Shown here: positions 32,951 through 42,072 of the stretch, piece after piece | How the letters are laid out: every line of letters begins with the position of its first letter | Numbering within the stretch: the first letter of the stretch is position 1 | Assembly: GCF_902726655.1 (NCBI RefSeq) | Contig: NZ_CACVAN010000001.1 | Location: forward strand, 1,302,001-1,366,000 | DNA from: Virgibacillus ihumii | GTDB lineage: Bacteria; Bacillota; Bacilli; Bacillales; Amphibacillaceae | Direction: 5' to 3' | DNA length: 64,000 bases | Translations under genes and position numbers: made by a program | The notes under the pieces: generated by a model | What the model was told of the DNA's origin: nothing | Database searches by the model: none | The model's input: the letters and a program-made list of their open reading frames with translations, nothing else

Positions 32951-33121
32951 ATGAAAAAAACAATCGATTACTTAAAAGAGGACCTCTGTAAAGCAAAGGA
33001 AGAACTCCAAAATTTAGAAAAACGTGGCCACACTATAACGGAATGGATAGACCACCAGAAGAACATTGAGCAATGTAAAAAACGACTTCAAAATTTTACG
33101 GAGAAACGAAAGTATTTGTAA
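32951..33121 (+). CDS. Small 56-aa coiled-coil protein, unknown
   Basis: A 57-codon frame with GGGAGG 8 nt upstream and a good sigma-A promoter in front. The peptide MKKTIDYLKEDLCKAKEEL... is highly charged, lysine/glutamate rich and predicted to form a long coiled coil, interrupted by an RGHTITEW turn. I recognise no family. It lies in an AT-rich accessory patch with two other short genes on the same strand. Confidence 0.6.
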   Translation: MKKTIDYLKEDLCKAKEELQNLEKRGHTITEWIDHQKNIEQCKKRLQNFTEKRKYL

Positions 33122-33306
33122 ACCCCTCGGATTAACTGTCACTTTGATTCTATTTTGCACTGTATAAAAATTAAAAAGCACAGTTCCCTTTCATATTCCG
33201 AAATGGCACCCGTTAAGTTTCAACTATCCTTTTATGAATTTTAAAATTTAATATTATTTTTCCGGCACTTCTCATAAACATAATATAAAAAATAAAGGAA
33301 AGGGGC

Positions 33307-33573
33307 ATGAATCATATGAAAATAAATAAATTCAACGTAGAATCAAATAAACAAAAATATTTAGTCCAATTAAAACAGTTTTACTTACACTCGGGATTTT
33401 ATCAAACTAAAATTAAAGTTTTTGTTCTTAAACCAGAAAAGCAAAATAAACTAGTAAAAGTTTTTAAAACAGAAACAGAACCTAAACAAAAGAAAGATCT
33501 TGAAACAAATTTGGAAACATTAGCAAATTCGGCGGTGGAGACATATGAATCAAATAGTAATCAAAAAAATTAA
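33307..33573 (+). CDS. Unknown 88-aa basic protein
   Basis: Short gene with AAAGGAAAGGGG directly upstream; the first ATG (33307) is 7 nt from AAAGGA, and a second ATG at 33316 is possible. The product is lysine-rich, very AT-biased in codons, without a signal peptide or membrane helix. The central QFYLHSGFYQTKIKVFVLKP looks like a beta hairpin. No family recognised. A clear terminator follows. Base composition sets this patch (32.9-34.5 kb) apart from the housekeeping genes around it. Confidence 0.58.
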   Translation: MNHMKINKFNVESNKQKYLVQLKQFYLHSGFYQTKIKVFVLKPEKQNKLVKVFKTETEPKQKKDLETNLETLANSAVETYESNSNQKN

Positions 33574-33598
33574 AAGCAATAATTATCGTTGCTTTTTT
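33572..33598 (+). terminator. Terminator of the 88-aa gene
   Basis: AAAAGCAA, 9-nt loop, TTGCTTTTTT: 8-bp stem running into a T-tract. Confidence 0.82.
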
Positions 33599-33599
33599 A

Positions 33600-33930
33600 C
33601 TTTTTATAATTAAAAAGAACTTCGTCAAAGCCCTTTTTTAATTCAATTTTTGTTTATGTCATTTCATTATTGAATTTGTGATATATTCAATACTTTAACA
33701 TAGAATGGCTATCTAAATATTCCTTCTGACTAATACAGCTGTGATATAAGATCCACGATGATCAGTTTAACAAATCCTAGAAGGCGTACCCATTTTTAGC
33801 TGCGTTTATCCATAATCTATAATGCATTACTTCGCTATTTCCTAATAGATTAATTAATCATTTTGCGAAAAGCCATGTACAACGACCATTCATTTGCTAT
33901 AAAGCTGAATATACTACCCATAAACAAGTT
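33600..33930. other. AT-rich gap, nothing identified
   Basis: No gene, repeat or strong hairpin seen over about 330 bp except possible promoter sequence near 33890 for the following gene. Confidence 0.5.
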
Positions 33931-33942
33931 AGGAGGATGTTT

Positions 33943-34173
33943 ATGGGGAAATATAAAATAGTCGTTGGCACAACTAACAAGAAAAAAAGCGCCCAGCACC
34001 AATATAATTTAGTAACTAGAAATAAAATTAACGCAGATATAAGAATCTATAAAATGGACAGCAGGGAACTTTATTCCGTAGAGGTTGGTCCATATTCAAA
34101 AAAACAAGCGCTTCAAAACGTAGATAAAATTAAAGGCCTTGGAATAACAAACGCTTTTATTACACGCGCATAG
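33943..34173 (+). CDS. Small SPOR-like domain protein
   Basis: A 76-aa protein whose whole length resembles a SPOR domain: KYKIVVGTTNKKKSA, then DIRIYKMDSRELYSVEVGPYSKKQALQNVDKIK and a closing GITNAFITRA, with the typical beta-alpha-beta pattern (Y-V-GPY-K-A). SPOR domains bind denuded glycan strands of peptidoglycan. No signal peptide is present, so how it would reach the wall is unclear. GGAGG 6 nt before ATG 33943; an ATG six bases upstream overlaps it. Followed by a hairpin at 34167-34203. Confidence 0.65.
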   Translation: MGKYKIVVGTTNKKKSAQHQYNLVTRNKINADIRIYKMDSRELYSVEVGPYSKKQALQNVDKIKGLGITNAFITRA

Positions 34174-34203
34174 TGGGGCAAGGAGTGATCTGCCCCTACT
34201 ATG
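34167..34203 (+). terminator. Hairpin after the SPOR-like gene
   Basis: CATAGTGGGGCA, 10-nt loop, TGCCCCTACTATG with one bulged A: very stable stem overlapping the stop codon, but without a T-run. Confidence 0.5.
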
Positions 34204-34244
34204 GCAATTTGGATCCTACCCCACTTTTCCGGAAGCGGTATTGA

Positions 34245-34273
34245 AAAAGGATCTTCGAGCAAAAGATCCTTTT
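34245..34273 (+). terminator. Intrinsic terminator
   Basis: AAAAGGATCTT, 6-nt loop, AAGATCCTTTT: perfect stem of about 10 bp with flanking A and T runs, probably the real end of the SPOR-gene transcript. Confidence 0.82.
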
Positions 34274-34405
34274 AGCTGCTTAGTAAACTACCTGTCACTT
34301 AATCATAAATGCCCAACGCGATTGAACCAATTTTAAGCATTATCTCCCCCCTCATACTTATGAGCCCTTCATCTATACAACAAACTGGCCCACTGGTAAA
34401 CAAAT

Positions 34406-34516
34406 TTATTCCTCAACTGCGCCATTATTTAAGAATTCACACATAAGTTCAAGAGGAACAAATACCATAAGAGCGTACAGAATACTAACAACATTTAACT
34501 TCAAGAAATATTTCAT
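34406..34516 (-). CDS. Possible 36-aa hydrophobic peptide
   Basis: A minus-strand frame MKYFLKLNVVSILYALMVFV... ends in a short acidic tail. GGGGGC lies 7 nt before the ATG. One hydrophobic helix (about residues 4-24) suggests a membrane peptide. It follows the asnB terminator. A small membrane peptide or toxin-like gene is possible; I recognise no family and codon evidence is thin. Confidence 0.38.
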   Translation of the reverse strand: MKYFLKLNVVSILYALMVFVPLELMCEFLNNGAVEE

Positions 34517-34557
34517 CTAATAAGCCCCCAATAATTATCTAAATCACCCTATATAAA

Positions 34558-34598
34558 AGACCGGCGACAACGGTGCAAAGTCCGTGTCGCCGGTCTTA
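34558..34598 (-). terminator. Terminator of asnB
   Basis: AAGACCGGCGACA, 15-nt loop, TGTCGCCGGTCTT then TTATATA on the minus strand: perfect 13-bp stem. Confidence 0.92.
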
Positions 34599-34599
34599 C

Positions 34600-36504
34600 T
34601 TATTGCGTAATCGCTTCAATCGCCTTGTCTGGTTTACTTAATTCCTCAACATCAAATTTGTTTTCAATATTGATTTGATGCCACAGCATAAACATGAGCA
34701 CCGTCCAGATTTTTCTGCTGTAATCACCTTTACCCTGGCAATGTGCATCAAGCAAACTAAGCACATAGTCTTTGTGCAGCAGATGATCTGTCTCGCTTTC
34801 CTGAATCAACTGTTTCGCCCATCCATTAAGCTCATTTTTTAACCAATGACGGATTGGAACCGGAAACCCAAGTTTCTTACGGTCAAGCACATGATCAGGG
34901 ATGATGCCACGTGAAGCCTCCCGTAAAATACTTTTCGTCGTTCCATTGGCAATTTTCATATCAACCGGAATTTTACTTGCCACATCAAACACTTTTTTGT
35001 CCAAAAATGGCACGCGCAACTCCAGTGAGTTTGCCATTGTCATACGATCCGCTTTCAACAAAATATCTCCCCGCATCCATGTGTGAATATCCACATATTG
35101 CATCTGATTCACCAATGGATAGTCGCTTACCTGATCATAAAGTTTTTCCGTAACCTGCTGATAGGAGACATTTTCATTATACGTCTTTAACAATGCACGT
35201 TTTTCGGTATCCTCGAACATTTTTGCATTGCCTATATAACGATTACGGAGCGGAGTTGTTCCGCGTTCCAGAAAGCTTTTGCCGCGTACGCCCTCCGGAA
35301 TTGCTTCTGCTACCCGGGCAAGCAATGACTTTGCCGGAGTTGGTATTGTATTGAACAATTTCAAAGATTCTGGTTCACGGTAAATATTGTAGCCGCCGAA
35401 TAATTCATCGGATCCCTCTCCTGAGAGGACAACGGTTACATGTTTACGAGCTTCGCGGGCAAGGAAATATAACGGGACACACGCTGGATCTGCCAGTGGA
35501 TCATCCATATGCCACATGATTTTAGGCAGTTTCTCCACATACTCCTCCGGTGAAATGATATAGGAAATATTCTCCACATCCAGCTTCTCCGCCGTTTCTT
35601 TTGCAACGTCAATTTCTGAAAAGCCTTCCCGTTTAAAACCGACGGAAAACGTCTTGATATTCGGGTTGAATTTTTTAGCCATCGCCACAATAATTGTCGA
35701 ATCAATTCCACCGGATAAAAATGACCCAACTGGAACATCACTCCGCATATGAACATTAACAGAATCGTACATTACGTCCTGAATCCGCTTGATCCAGTCG
35801 TTTTTCTCCATTAACACCGGATTAAACGTTGCATGCCAGTACCGATTGAATTCCAATGCCTGTCCCGGCTTTTTCACAAAATAATGGCCAGGCTCCATTT
35901 TTTTAATGCCTGTAGTCAATGTCAGCGGCTCCGGAACAAACTGGAAACTTAAATAATGCTGCAATGCTTCATAATTAACTTCTTCATTTTCCATCATTAA
36001 CGTAATGCTTTTTTTCTCTGACGCAAAAATAGTTCCTTCTTTTGATTCCTTATAAAATAATGGTTTAATGCCAAACGGATCTCGTGCACCGTAAAGTGTT
36101 TGCTGCTCTTTATCCCAAATCAGGATGGAAAACATTCCCCTTAAGTACTGAAATGCATTTTCCTTATGTTTGGAAAATAACGCAGCAATTACTTCAGTAT
36201 CGGATTCGGTTGCAAATGAAAATCCTTCTTTCACTAAATTCTCCCGCAATTCAACGTAGTTATAAATTTCGCCATTAAAAATAAGCCAGCATTTTTCATC
36301 ATCATAGCTCAATGGCTGCTGACCGGTTTCAATATCAATAATACTCAGGCGTCTGAACCCGAAAGATACGTAATCATCATGATAGTAGCCCTCATCGTCA
36401 GGACCTCTATGTGTAATAATGTTGTTTTGGTTTGTAAATCGGTTAAGCTGATCTTCGTTCAAATCCTCAGGTTTATTTCGCAGTATTCCAATAAAACCGC
36501 ACAT
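34600..36504 (-). CDS. asnB: Asparagine synthetase (glutamine-hydrolysing) AsnB
   Basis: Converts aspartate, glutamine and ATP to asparagine. The 634-aa protein begins MCGF with the class II amidotransferase nucleophile Cys2, has the glutaminase motifs RGPDDEGYY and FNGEIYNYVELR, and a C-terminal synthetase domain with the PP-loop SFLSGGIDSTI (near 257-267) and LSGEGSDELFGGY. GAGGC about 8 nt before the ATG sets the start at 36504, so that Cys is exposed after Met removal; eight further upstream codons are not used. Monocistronic. Confidence 0.96.
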   Translation of the reverse strand: MCGFIGILRNKPEDLNEDQLNRFTNQNNIITHRGPDDEGYYHDDYVSFGFRRLSIIDIETGQQPLSYDDEKCWLIFNGEIYNYVELRENLVKEGFSFATESDTEVIAALFSKHKENAFQYLRGMFSILIWDKEQQTLYGARDPFGIKPLFYKESKEGTIFASEKKSITLMMENEEVNYEALQHYLSFQFVPEPLTLTTGIKKMEPGHYFVKKPGQALEFNRYWHATFNPVLMEKNDWIKRIQDVMYDSVNVHMRSDVPVGSFLSGGIDSTIIVAMAKKFNPNIKTFSVGFKREGFSEIDVAKETAEKLDVENISYIISPEEYVEKLPKIMWHMDDPLADPACVPLYFLAREARKHVTVVLSGEGSDELFGGYNIYREPESLKLFNTIPTPAKSLLARVAEAIPEGVRGKSFLERGTTPLRNRYIGNAKMFEDTEKRALLKTYNENVSYQQVTEKLYDQVSDYPLVNQMQYVDIHTWMRGDILLKADRMTMANSLELRVPFLDKKVFDVASKIPVDMKIANGTTKSILREASRGIIPDHVLDRKKLGFPVPIRHWLKNELNGWAKQLIQESETDHLLHKDYVLSLLDAHCQGKGDYSRKIWTVLMFMLWHQINIENKFDVEELSKPDKAIEAITQ

Positions 36505-36542
36505 CACTTTTGCCTCGCTTTCATTCATGTTGAACCCTTAAA

Positions 36543-36571
36543 ATTATATCATAAAAGATGCATCTTGACGA
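36543..36571 (-). promoter_or_regulatory. asnB promoter (extended -10)
   Basis: Minus strand TCGTCA, 17 nt, TATAAT with an upstream TG (TGATATAAT). Weak -35, extended -10. Confidence 0.65.
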
Positions 36572-36703
36572 AAGCCTTATTTTCATTGAAATGCCTTTGC
36601 AATTACATTGTCAAAACTGAAATCCCGATTAATTAATAGGCCGAATGATAAATTTCAGTGTTTCCACCAAAATTCAGGTGGTGACCACAACTAGATCACC
36701 CCA

Positions 36704-36728
36704 CAAAAAAGAGGTGCACTTAAACACC
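36704..36728 (-). terminator. Probable terminator of metK
   Basis: GGTGT, 6-nt loop, GCACC followed by CTCTTTTTTG on the minus strand, shortly after the stop codon. Confidence 0.6.
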
Positions 36729-36732
36729 CCAG

Positions 36733-37932
36733 TTATCCCTCTTTTACAATGGCCTGCAATTCTTCGACTTTATCGGTTTTCTCCCATGGAAATAAGATAT
36801 CTGTTCTGCCGAAGTGGCCATATGCAGCTGTGTTTCGGTAGATTGGACGTTGCAGATCAAGCATCCGAATTATACCTGCTGGCCGTAGATCAAATATTTT
36901 TCGTGTTGCGGCTTCCAGCTCAGCTTCATCGACCGTACCGGTGCCAAATGTATTGATGGAAATCGACACTGGCTCAGCCACACCGATTGCATAAGCCAAT
37001 TGTACTTCACATGTTTTCGCAAGCTTTGCCGCCACAATGTTTTTAGCAACATAACGGGCTGCATATGATGCAGACCGGTCCACCTTGGTGGAATCCTTTC
37101 CACTGAATGCACCGCCGCCATGTCTTGCATATCCGCCGTACGTATCCACAATGATCTTACGTCCGGTCAAACCGGCATCACCCTGTGGTCCTCCAATTAC
37201 GAACCTTCCCGTCGGATTGATAAAAAACTTGGTTGATTCATCAAGCAGATTTGCCGGAACAATCGGTCGAATCACATACTCAATCAGGTCCTTTTCGATT
37301 TGTTCAGTTGTTATATCCTGATGGTGCTGTGTTGAAATAACAATTGTATTCACCTTTACCGGGTTATCTTTTTCATCATATTCGACCGTTACCTGTGTTT
37401 TTCCGTCAGGGCGTAAATAATCCAAAATTTGCTCTTTACGTACATCTGATAATCGCTTCGATAATTTGTGTGCGAGCGAAATCGGCAATGGCATTAATTC
37501 GTCCGTCTGATCACAGGCAAACCCGAACATTAACCCCTGGTCACCCGCACCAATCGAAGCAATTTCTTCATCCGTTTTCCCCTGCCGTGTTTCATACGCC
37601 GTATCAACTCCACCGGCAATATCTGCTGACTGTTCATCAATAGCAGTCAGCACGGCACATGTTTCCGCGTCAAATCCGAATTTAGCGCGTGTATACCCAA
37701 TATCCTTAATCGTTTGACGGACAATTGCAGGAATATCTACATATGTAGTAGTAGAAATCTCCCCCGAAACCAATACTAATCCTGTAGTTACTGTTGTCTC
37801 ACATGCCACCCGGGCATTCGGATCATTTTTTAAAATTTCATCCAAAATAGCATCTGATATCTGATCGCAGATTTTGTCAGGATGCCCTTCTGTAACAGAT
37901 TCAGATGTAAATAAACGACGATTTGCAGCCAT
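36733..37932 (-). CDS. metK: S-adenosylmethionine synthetase
   Basis: Makes SAM from methionine and ATP. The 399-aa protein has the hallmarks [17 protein letters not shown] (residues 8-24), [12 protein letters not shown] (about 119-130) and [16 protein letters not shown] (near 273-288). GGGAGG lies 10 nt before the ATG. Controlled by the SAM-I riboswitch upstream, a feedback loop in which the product shuts off its own synthesis. Divergent from pckA, as in B. subtilis. Confidence 0.98.
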   Translation of the reverse strand: MAANRRLFTSESVTEGHPDKICDQISDAILDEILKNDPNARVACETTVTTGLVLVSGEISTTTYVDIPAIVRQTIKDIGYTRAKFGFDAETCAVLTAIDEQSADIAGGVDTAYETRQGKTDEEIASIGAGDQGLMFGFACDQTDELMPLPISLAHKLSKRLSDVRKEQILDYLRPDGKTQVTVEYDEKDNPVKVNTIVISTQHHQDITTEQIEKDLIEYVIRPIVPANLLDESTKFFINPTGRFVIGGPQGDAGLTGRKIIVDTYGGYARHGGGAFSGKDSTKVDRSASYAARYVAKNIVAAKLAKTCEVQLAYAIGVAEPVSISINTFGTGTVDEAELEAATRKIFDLRPAGIIRMLDLQRPIYRNTAAYGHFGRTDILFPWEKTDKVEELQAIVKEG

Positions 37933-38008
37933 GTGGCTAAGTCCTCCCTTTAAAAAATAGTACGGAAATCTATCTATTCAGTGTATGTTTATGTTTTAAT
38001 AAGGTTAG

Positions 38009-38176
38009 AAAAAATAAAAAAACCTTTCCTGCAATCATGAGGAAAGGTGTCCTGAAGCCTTTCGCTCTTATTGTCCAAGGATAAATCCTTGCGTCAGATT
38101 AGCACCTTTTCACAGCATGTGACGGTTGCTGGGCTTCATCGGGTCTGTCCCTCCACCGACTCTGAATAAGAGAGTT
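38009..38176 (-). promoter_or_regulatory. SAM-I (S-box) riboswitch of metK
   Basis: Minus strand shows the S-box aptamer: CTCTTATTCAGAGTCGGTGG, AGGGACAGACCCGATGAAGC, CAGCAACC, ending with CAATAAGAG closing P1 (about 38060-38176). The expression platform is a terminator CCTTTCCT, 9-nt loop, AGGAAAGG followed by TTTTTTTATTTT (38009-38048). Confidence 0.95.
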
Positions 38177-38190
38177 TCCGCTCGAAATTC

Positions 38191-38219
38191 AGCATAACGG
38201 AAAAGCGCTGTCATGTCAA
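38191..38219 (-). promoter_or_regulatory. metK promoter
   Basis: Minus strand TTGACA, 17 nt, TATGCT, placing the transcript start at the 5' edge of the riboswitch. Confidence 0.82.
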
Positions 38220-38282
38220 CAATTTACAAGGGAATGACACACTTGACATGAAAAGTTCATATAAATATTCGTATAATTAGTA

Positions 38283-38310
38283 TGGACTAATTTTATGAAT
38301 GTGTTATACT
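38283..38310 (+). promoter_or_regulatory. pckA promoter with CcpN-like operator
   Basis: TGGACT, 16 nt, TATACT. The -10 overlaps TGTGTTATACT (38300-38310), which fits the CcpN consensus TRTGHYATAYW as I recall it; a half-match lies near 38255. CcpN represses pckA under glycolytic conditions in B. subtilis. Confidence 0.55.
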
Positions 38311-38383
38311 AAATAAACAGATTTACAACTTGATTATTAAAATGTACTTTAATTAAAATCCATCATAAAGGAAGGTATCACAA

Positions 38384-39973
38384 ATGAATGCGGTGGAACA
38401 ATCAAAATTAATCAAAGATTTACTTTCACATGATAATCTGCAAAATAACCTTTCCGTACCACAGCTTGTCGAGAAAATTCTGGCACGTGAAGAGGGAACG
38501 CTGTCTGCATCAGGTGCAATTCGTGCGACTACCGGTAAATATACCGGGCGATCCCCAAAAGATAAGTTCATCGTTCGGGATGAGACCACTAAGGACGTCA
38601 TTGACTGGGGAATCGTCAACCAGGAGATTGATGAGGCATCTTTTGATAACCTTTACAAAAAGGTGGTTGCCCATTTAAAGGAACGAAATGAATTATATCA
38701 TTTTCAGGGCTATGCCGGAGCCGATACAAATTACCGGCTGCCAATTGAAGTTTTCAATGAATATGCCTGGCACAATCTGTTTTCCAGACAACTGTTTATC
38801 GAACCGACGGAGGAAGAATTGGGAACCCATCATTCCGAATTCACTATCATATCTGCCCCTACATACAAGGCAGACCCGAAAGTCGATGGAACGAATTCCG
38901 AAACGTTTATTCTTGTCTCATTCAAACAACGCATCGTTCTGATTGGTGGTACTGAATATGCCGGAGAAATCAAGAAATCCATTTTTTCCGTGATGAATTT
39001 CCTGCTCCCACAGCGTGACATTTTATCGATGCATTGTTCTGCCAACGTTGGTCAGGAAGGGGATGTTGCATTATTTTTCGGACTTTCCGGAACCGGTAAA
39101 ACTACGCTCTCCGCAGATCCGTACCGCCGATTAATCGGGGATGACGAACACGGCTGGAGCACGAACGGTGTATTCAATATTGAAGGTGGCTGTTATGCAA
39201 AATGCATCAACCTTTCACAGGAAAAAGAACCGCAGATTTATGACGCAATCCGGTTTGGATCGGTACTGGAAAATGTCATTCTTGATGAAGAGTCGCGTCA
39301 ACCGGACTATGATGACACATCGCTGACAGAAAATACCCGGGCCGCCTATACCCTGAAAAATATTGATAATATTGTTTCGCCAAGTGTAGCTGGCCATCCA
39401 AACACCATAATTTTCCTGACAGCTGATGCATCCGGTACTTTACCGCCCATCAGCAGATTAACCAAAGAACAGGCTATGTATCACTTTTTAAGCGGCTACA
39501 CCAGTAAGCTTGCCGGTACAGAACGCGGCGTAACCGAGCCACAGGCAACGTTTTCAGCATGCTTCGGGTCACCGTTCCTGCCGCTCGAACCGGCGACATA
39601 CGCTGAGATGCTTGGCGAGAAAATTGATTTGTATAATACAAGTGTATTTCTGGTTAACACCGGCTGGACTGGTGGATCATATGGAGTTGGTAAGCGGATG
39701 AAATTATCCTATACACGCGCGATGGTTCATTCAGCGCTTGAAGGCGAATTGAACTCTGCCGAAACAACCAGCGATGAAATTTTCGGACTGGAAATCCCTA
39801 TGCACGTACCCGGTGTTCCGGATGAAGTACTGATTCCAAAACAAACCTGGGACGATAAAGAAGCTTATGACAAAGAAGCACAATCACTAGCCATGAAGTT
39901 TCATGACAACTTTAATCAGTTCACACATGCAAGTGATGAAATCAAAAAAGCTGGTCCATTATACCGGGGTTAA
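38384..39973 (+). CDS. pckA: Phosphoenolpyruvate carboxykinase (ATP)
   Basis: Gluconeogenic enzyme: oxaloacetate plus ATP gives PEP, CO2 and ADP. The 529-aa protein has the kinase loop [14 protein letters not shown] (about residues 232-245), the upstream [17 protein letters not shown] with metal ligands, and the [10 protein letters not shown] motif (253-262). AAGGAAGG is 11 nt before the ATG. Monocistronic, divergent from metK; regulation by a CcpN-like repressor is inferred from the promoter. Ends in an own terminator. Confidence 0.97.
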   Translation: MNAVEQSKLIKDLLSHDNLQNNLSVPQLVEKILAREEGTLSASGAIRATTGKYTGRSPKDKFIVRDETTKDVIDWGIVNQEIDEASFDNLYKKVVAHLKERNELYHFQGYAGADTNYRLPIEVFNEYAWHNLFSRQLFIEPTEEELGTHHSEFTIISAPTYKADPKVDGTNSETFILVSFKQRIVLIGGTEYAGEIKKSIFSVMNFLLPQRDILSMHCSANVGQEGDVALFFGLSGTGKTTLSADPYRRLIGDDEHGWSTNGVFNIEGGCYAKCINLSQEKEPQIYDAIRFGSVLENVILDEESRQPDYDDTSLTENTRAAYTLKNIDNIVSPSVAGHPNTIIFLTADASGTLPPISRLTKEQAMYHFLSGYTSKLAGTERGVTEPQATFSACFGSPFLPLEPATYAEMLGEKIDLYNTSVFLVNTGWTGGSYGVGKRMKLSYTRAMVHSALEGELNSAETTSDEIFGLEIPMHVPGVPDEVLIPKQTWDDKEAYDKEAQSLAMKFHDNFNQFTHASDEIKKAGPLYRG

Positions 39974-40044
39974 TAATGATTGTTTCCTCATCCCACAAGG
40001 ATTTTTAATAAATGAAGGAAAAGTTTCATCAGCGCAGTGCTGAT

Positions 40045-40076
40045 AACGGTCTCTTTTTACAGAGGCCGTTTTTTAT
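40045..40076 (+). terminator. Terminator of pckA
   Basis: AACGGTCTCT, 6-7 nt loop, AGAGGCCGTT then TTTTTA: about 10 bp with one G-T pair. Confidence 0.87.
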
Positions 40077-40244
40077 ATAGGCAATCACACATTTATGCCG
40101 TGAAGCATAGGTTATGATGAGACAACGCATGAAGATTCGAAAATGCAATCACGACAGAAATCGGTGAAATTCCGGAATAATTCCCATAAAGACCGTCAAC
40201 ACGAATTGTCAAGGAAGTATGTGAAACCTAAGGAGGAGAAACAA

Positions 40245-41024
40245 ATGTCATTCCTTACCTTAGACAACATATCACATCATTATTTCGCAAAAAAGTCATT
40301 CACAAAGGCGCTGGACAACGTCTCATGCAAGATAAATGAAGGTGAAATCACCGCTCTCCTTGGACAAAGTGGATGTGGCAAATCAACGTTGCTTTCGATT
40401 ATATCCGGCATCATCCAGCCGACTGAAGGGAATATCCTGCTGGATTTGAAACCGCTGAAACAGACTGATTATACAATCGGCTATATGCTTGAAAAGGATT
40501 ATTTGTTTTCATGGAAATCAATAATGGATAATGTTCTGGTTGGTCCGAAAATCAGTGGTCAACTGTCAGACTACACCAGGCAAAAGGCAGTGGATCTTCT
40601 GCGTGATGTTGGTGTGCCGGATGTTGGAAATTACTATCCCGATAGCCTTTCCGCTGAGATGCGTCAGCGAGTTGCACTCGTCCGGACACTCATTATGGAT
40701 CCGAAAATTTTACTGTTGGATGAACCATTTTCAGCTACGGATTACCGGGAAAAACGCAAACTGGAAGATGTATTTTCAAAGATGCTCAAGAGCTGCCATA
40801 AAACAACACTGCTGGCTACAAATGATATGGAAGAAGCAATATGCATGAGCGATCGGATTATAGTCATGGCTCCCAATCCAGGGACAGCTGCAAGGACATT
40901 TAATGTGCCAATCGAGCTTCGTGAAGAACGACCATTTCTAGTCCGCAGACATCCAAAATATCAGCTGCTTTTTGATAAGATCTGGGAAGTATTCGAATCC
41001 TTCGATAAGGCGGTGTGGCCTTAA
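40245..41024 (+). CDS. ABC transporter ATP-binding protein, TauB/SsuB-like (YtlC-like)
   Basis: ATPase subunit of an importer of the nitrate/taurine/sulfonate/HMP group, 259 aa. Walker A GQSGCGKST (about 39-47) and Walker B ILLLDEP are intact. Two catalytic elements deviate: the signature reads LSAEMRQR instead of LSGGMRQR, and the switch region reads LLATNDMEEA with Asn where His is expected. It may therefore hydrolyse ATP slowly or work with an altered mechanism. AAGGAGG 8 nt before ATG 40245 sets the start. It overlaps the permease gene by one base (TAATG). No solute-binding protein gene is adjacent, unlike B. subtilis ytlABCD. Confidence 0.83.
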   Translation: MSFLTLDNISHHYFAKKSFTKALDNVSCKINEGEITALLGQSGCGKSTLLSIISGIIQPTEGNILLDLKPLKQTDYTIGYMLEKDYLFSWKSIMDNVLVGPKISGQLSDYTRQKAVDLLRDVGVPDVGNYYPDSLSAEMRQRVALVRTLIMDPKILLLDEPFSATDYREKRKLEDVFSKMLKSCHKTTLLATNDMEEAICMSDRIIVMAPNPGTAARTFNVPIELREERPFLVRRHPKYQLLFDKIWEVFESFDKAVWP

Positions 41025-41833
41025 TGAAAAAAGCAGGGACTTATTATGGTCTACTTAAAGAATATAAAAGCAGCCAAAAGCATAAAAACAGAATCATCCA
41101 TTCATGGTTGGTTATATTGCTAATAACCCTTTTCGTCATTTGGGAACTGGCCAGCAGAATAGATTGGTTTAACCCCTTACAATTCAGCTCTCCATCACAG
41201 GTGTACGCATTAATTTTTGGAAATGTTTCGAGTGGATTGATGCTGATGCACCTCAGGGTATCATTGCTTGCGACGATTACTGGATTCATCATCGGCACAA
41301 GCAGTGGAATCCTGACAGCCAGCGCTCTCTGGTCATCATTACGATTTTTCAACATTATGAATCCCTTTTTTATCATCATGAATGCTTTACCCGTGTTGGC
41401 TCTGGGGCCAGTTATCATCGTTCTCGTCGGACCGGGTTATTTCGCAATCATAACCATTGCTGCCATTCTCACGGCCCTGATTACTTCTTCAGTTATTTAT
41501 TCCGGATTCAAAGCGGTGGATTACAACTATATAAAAATATTGAAATGCTTTGGTGCAACGCGCGGCGACATTTTTAAAGAAGCCGTGTTTCCGGCAACAC
41601 TGCCGACAGTAATTTTAACATTGAAGATAAACATTTACGTATCCTGGATTGGAATCATCATCGGCGAATTTCTTGTTTCAAAAAAAGGACTTGGCTATTT
41701 GACCATTTACGGTGTTCAGATATCTGATGTTACGCTCGTTGCAGCCAGTTTGCTGCTGATTACCATTTCTGCTGTAATCATGCATGTAATCGTTAAACAG
41801 ACCAAACACTTACTGATCAGGGATTCAAATTAG
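41024..41833 (+). CDS. ABC transporter permease (YtlD-like)
   Basis: Membrane subunit of the BPD-type importer, 269 aa with six predicted TM helices. The EAA-type coupling loop is visible as KILKCFGATRGDIFKEAVFPATLP (near residues 170-193) with the conserved Gly. N-terminus is basic and cytoplasmic. Translation is coupled to the ATPase gene by the TAATG overlap. The partner binding protein is absent here, so substrate cannot be deduced; thiamine-precursor, sulfonate and nitrate uptake are the family options. Confidence 0.85.
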   Translation: MKKAGTYYGLLKEYKSSQKHKNRIIHSWLVILLITLFVIWELASRIDWFNPLQFSSPSQVYALIFGNVSSGLMLMHLRVSLLATITGFIIGTSSGILTASALWSSLRFFNIMNPFFIIMNALPVLALGPVIIVLVGPGYFAIITIAAILTALITSSVIYSGFKAVDYNYIKILKCFGATRGDIFKEAVFPATLPTVILTLKINIYVSWIGIIIGEFLVSKKGLGYLTIYGVQISDVTLVAASLLLITISAVIMHVIVKQTKHLLIRDSN

Positions 41834-41839
41834 AAAAAA

Positions 41840-42072
41840 AGAGACTGGGACAAAAAGTGATTTATCAAAAGAAAAAACGAATCAAATGGTGGACTCAACC
41901 GCTCCGGAAATATACTCCGCTTTCCGCGGGCGGCTGTTGAGCCCTCCTCGCGCTTACGCACTGCGGGGTCTCATCTAGGCCTTTCCTCCCGCAGGAGTCT
42001 ACGTATATTTCCTCCACTAGTCTCTAGAAACGTTCGTTTTTTGAATTACACTGTTTGATTTGTCCCAGCCTC
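41840..42072. repeat. Dispersed intergenic repeat with inverted ends (copy A)
   Basis: Bounded by GAGACTGGGACAAA at the left and TTTGTCCCAGCCTC at the right, an imperfect 14-bp inverted repeat. Inside lies the conserved core CGCTCCGGAAATATACTCCG, CCGCGGGCGG, TGAGCC, CTTTCCTCCCGCAGGAGTC, TACGTATATTTCC (41899-42015). Such modules are widespread between genes in Bacillaceae; the inverted ends suggest a MITE-like or RNA-structured element. It separates ytlD-like from ytkD. Confidence 0.85.

Noticed and set aside
40150..40240. Cobalamin or TPP riboswitch before the ABC pair
   Set aside because: GGTGAAATTCCGG is superficially similar to a cobalamin motif, but the conserved core and box sequences are absent.
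40143..40244. N-terminal extension of the ABC ATPase
   Set aside because: AAGGAGG and the domain start both favour the ATG at 40245; the extension is unlike any ABC N-terminus.
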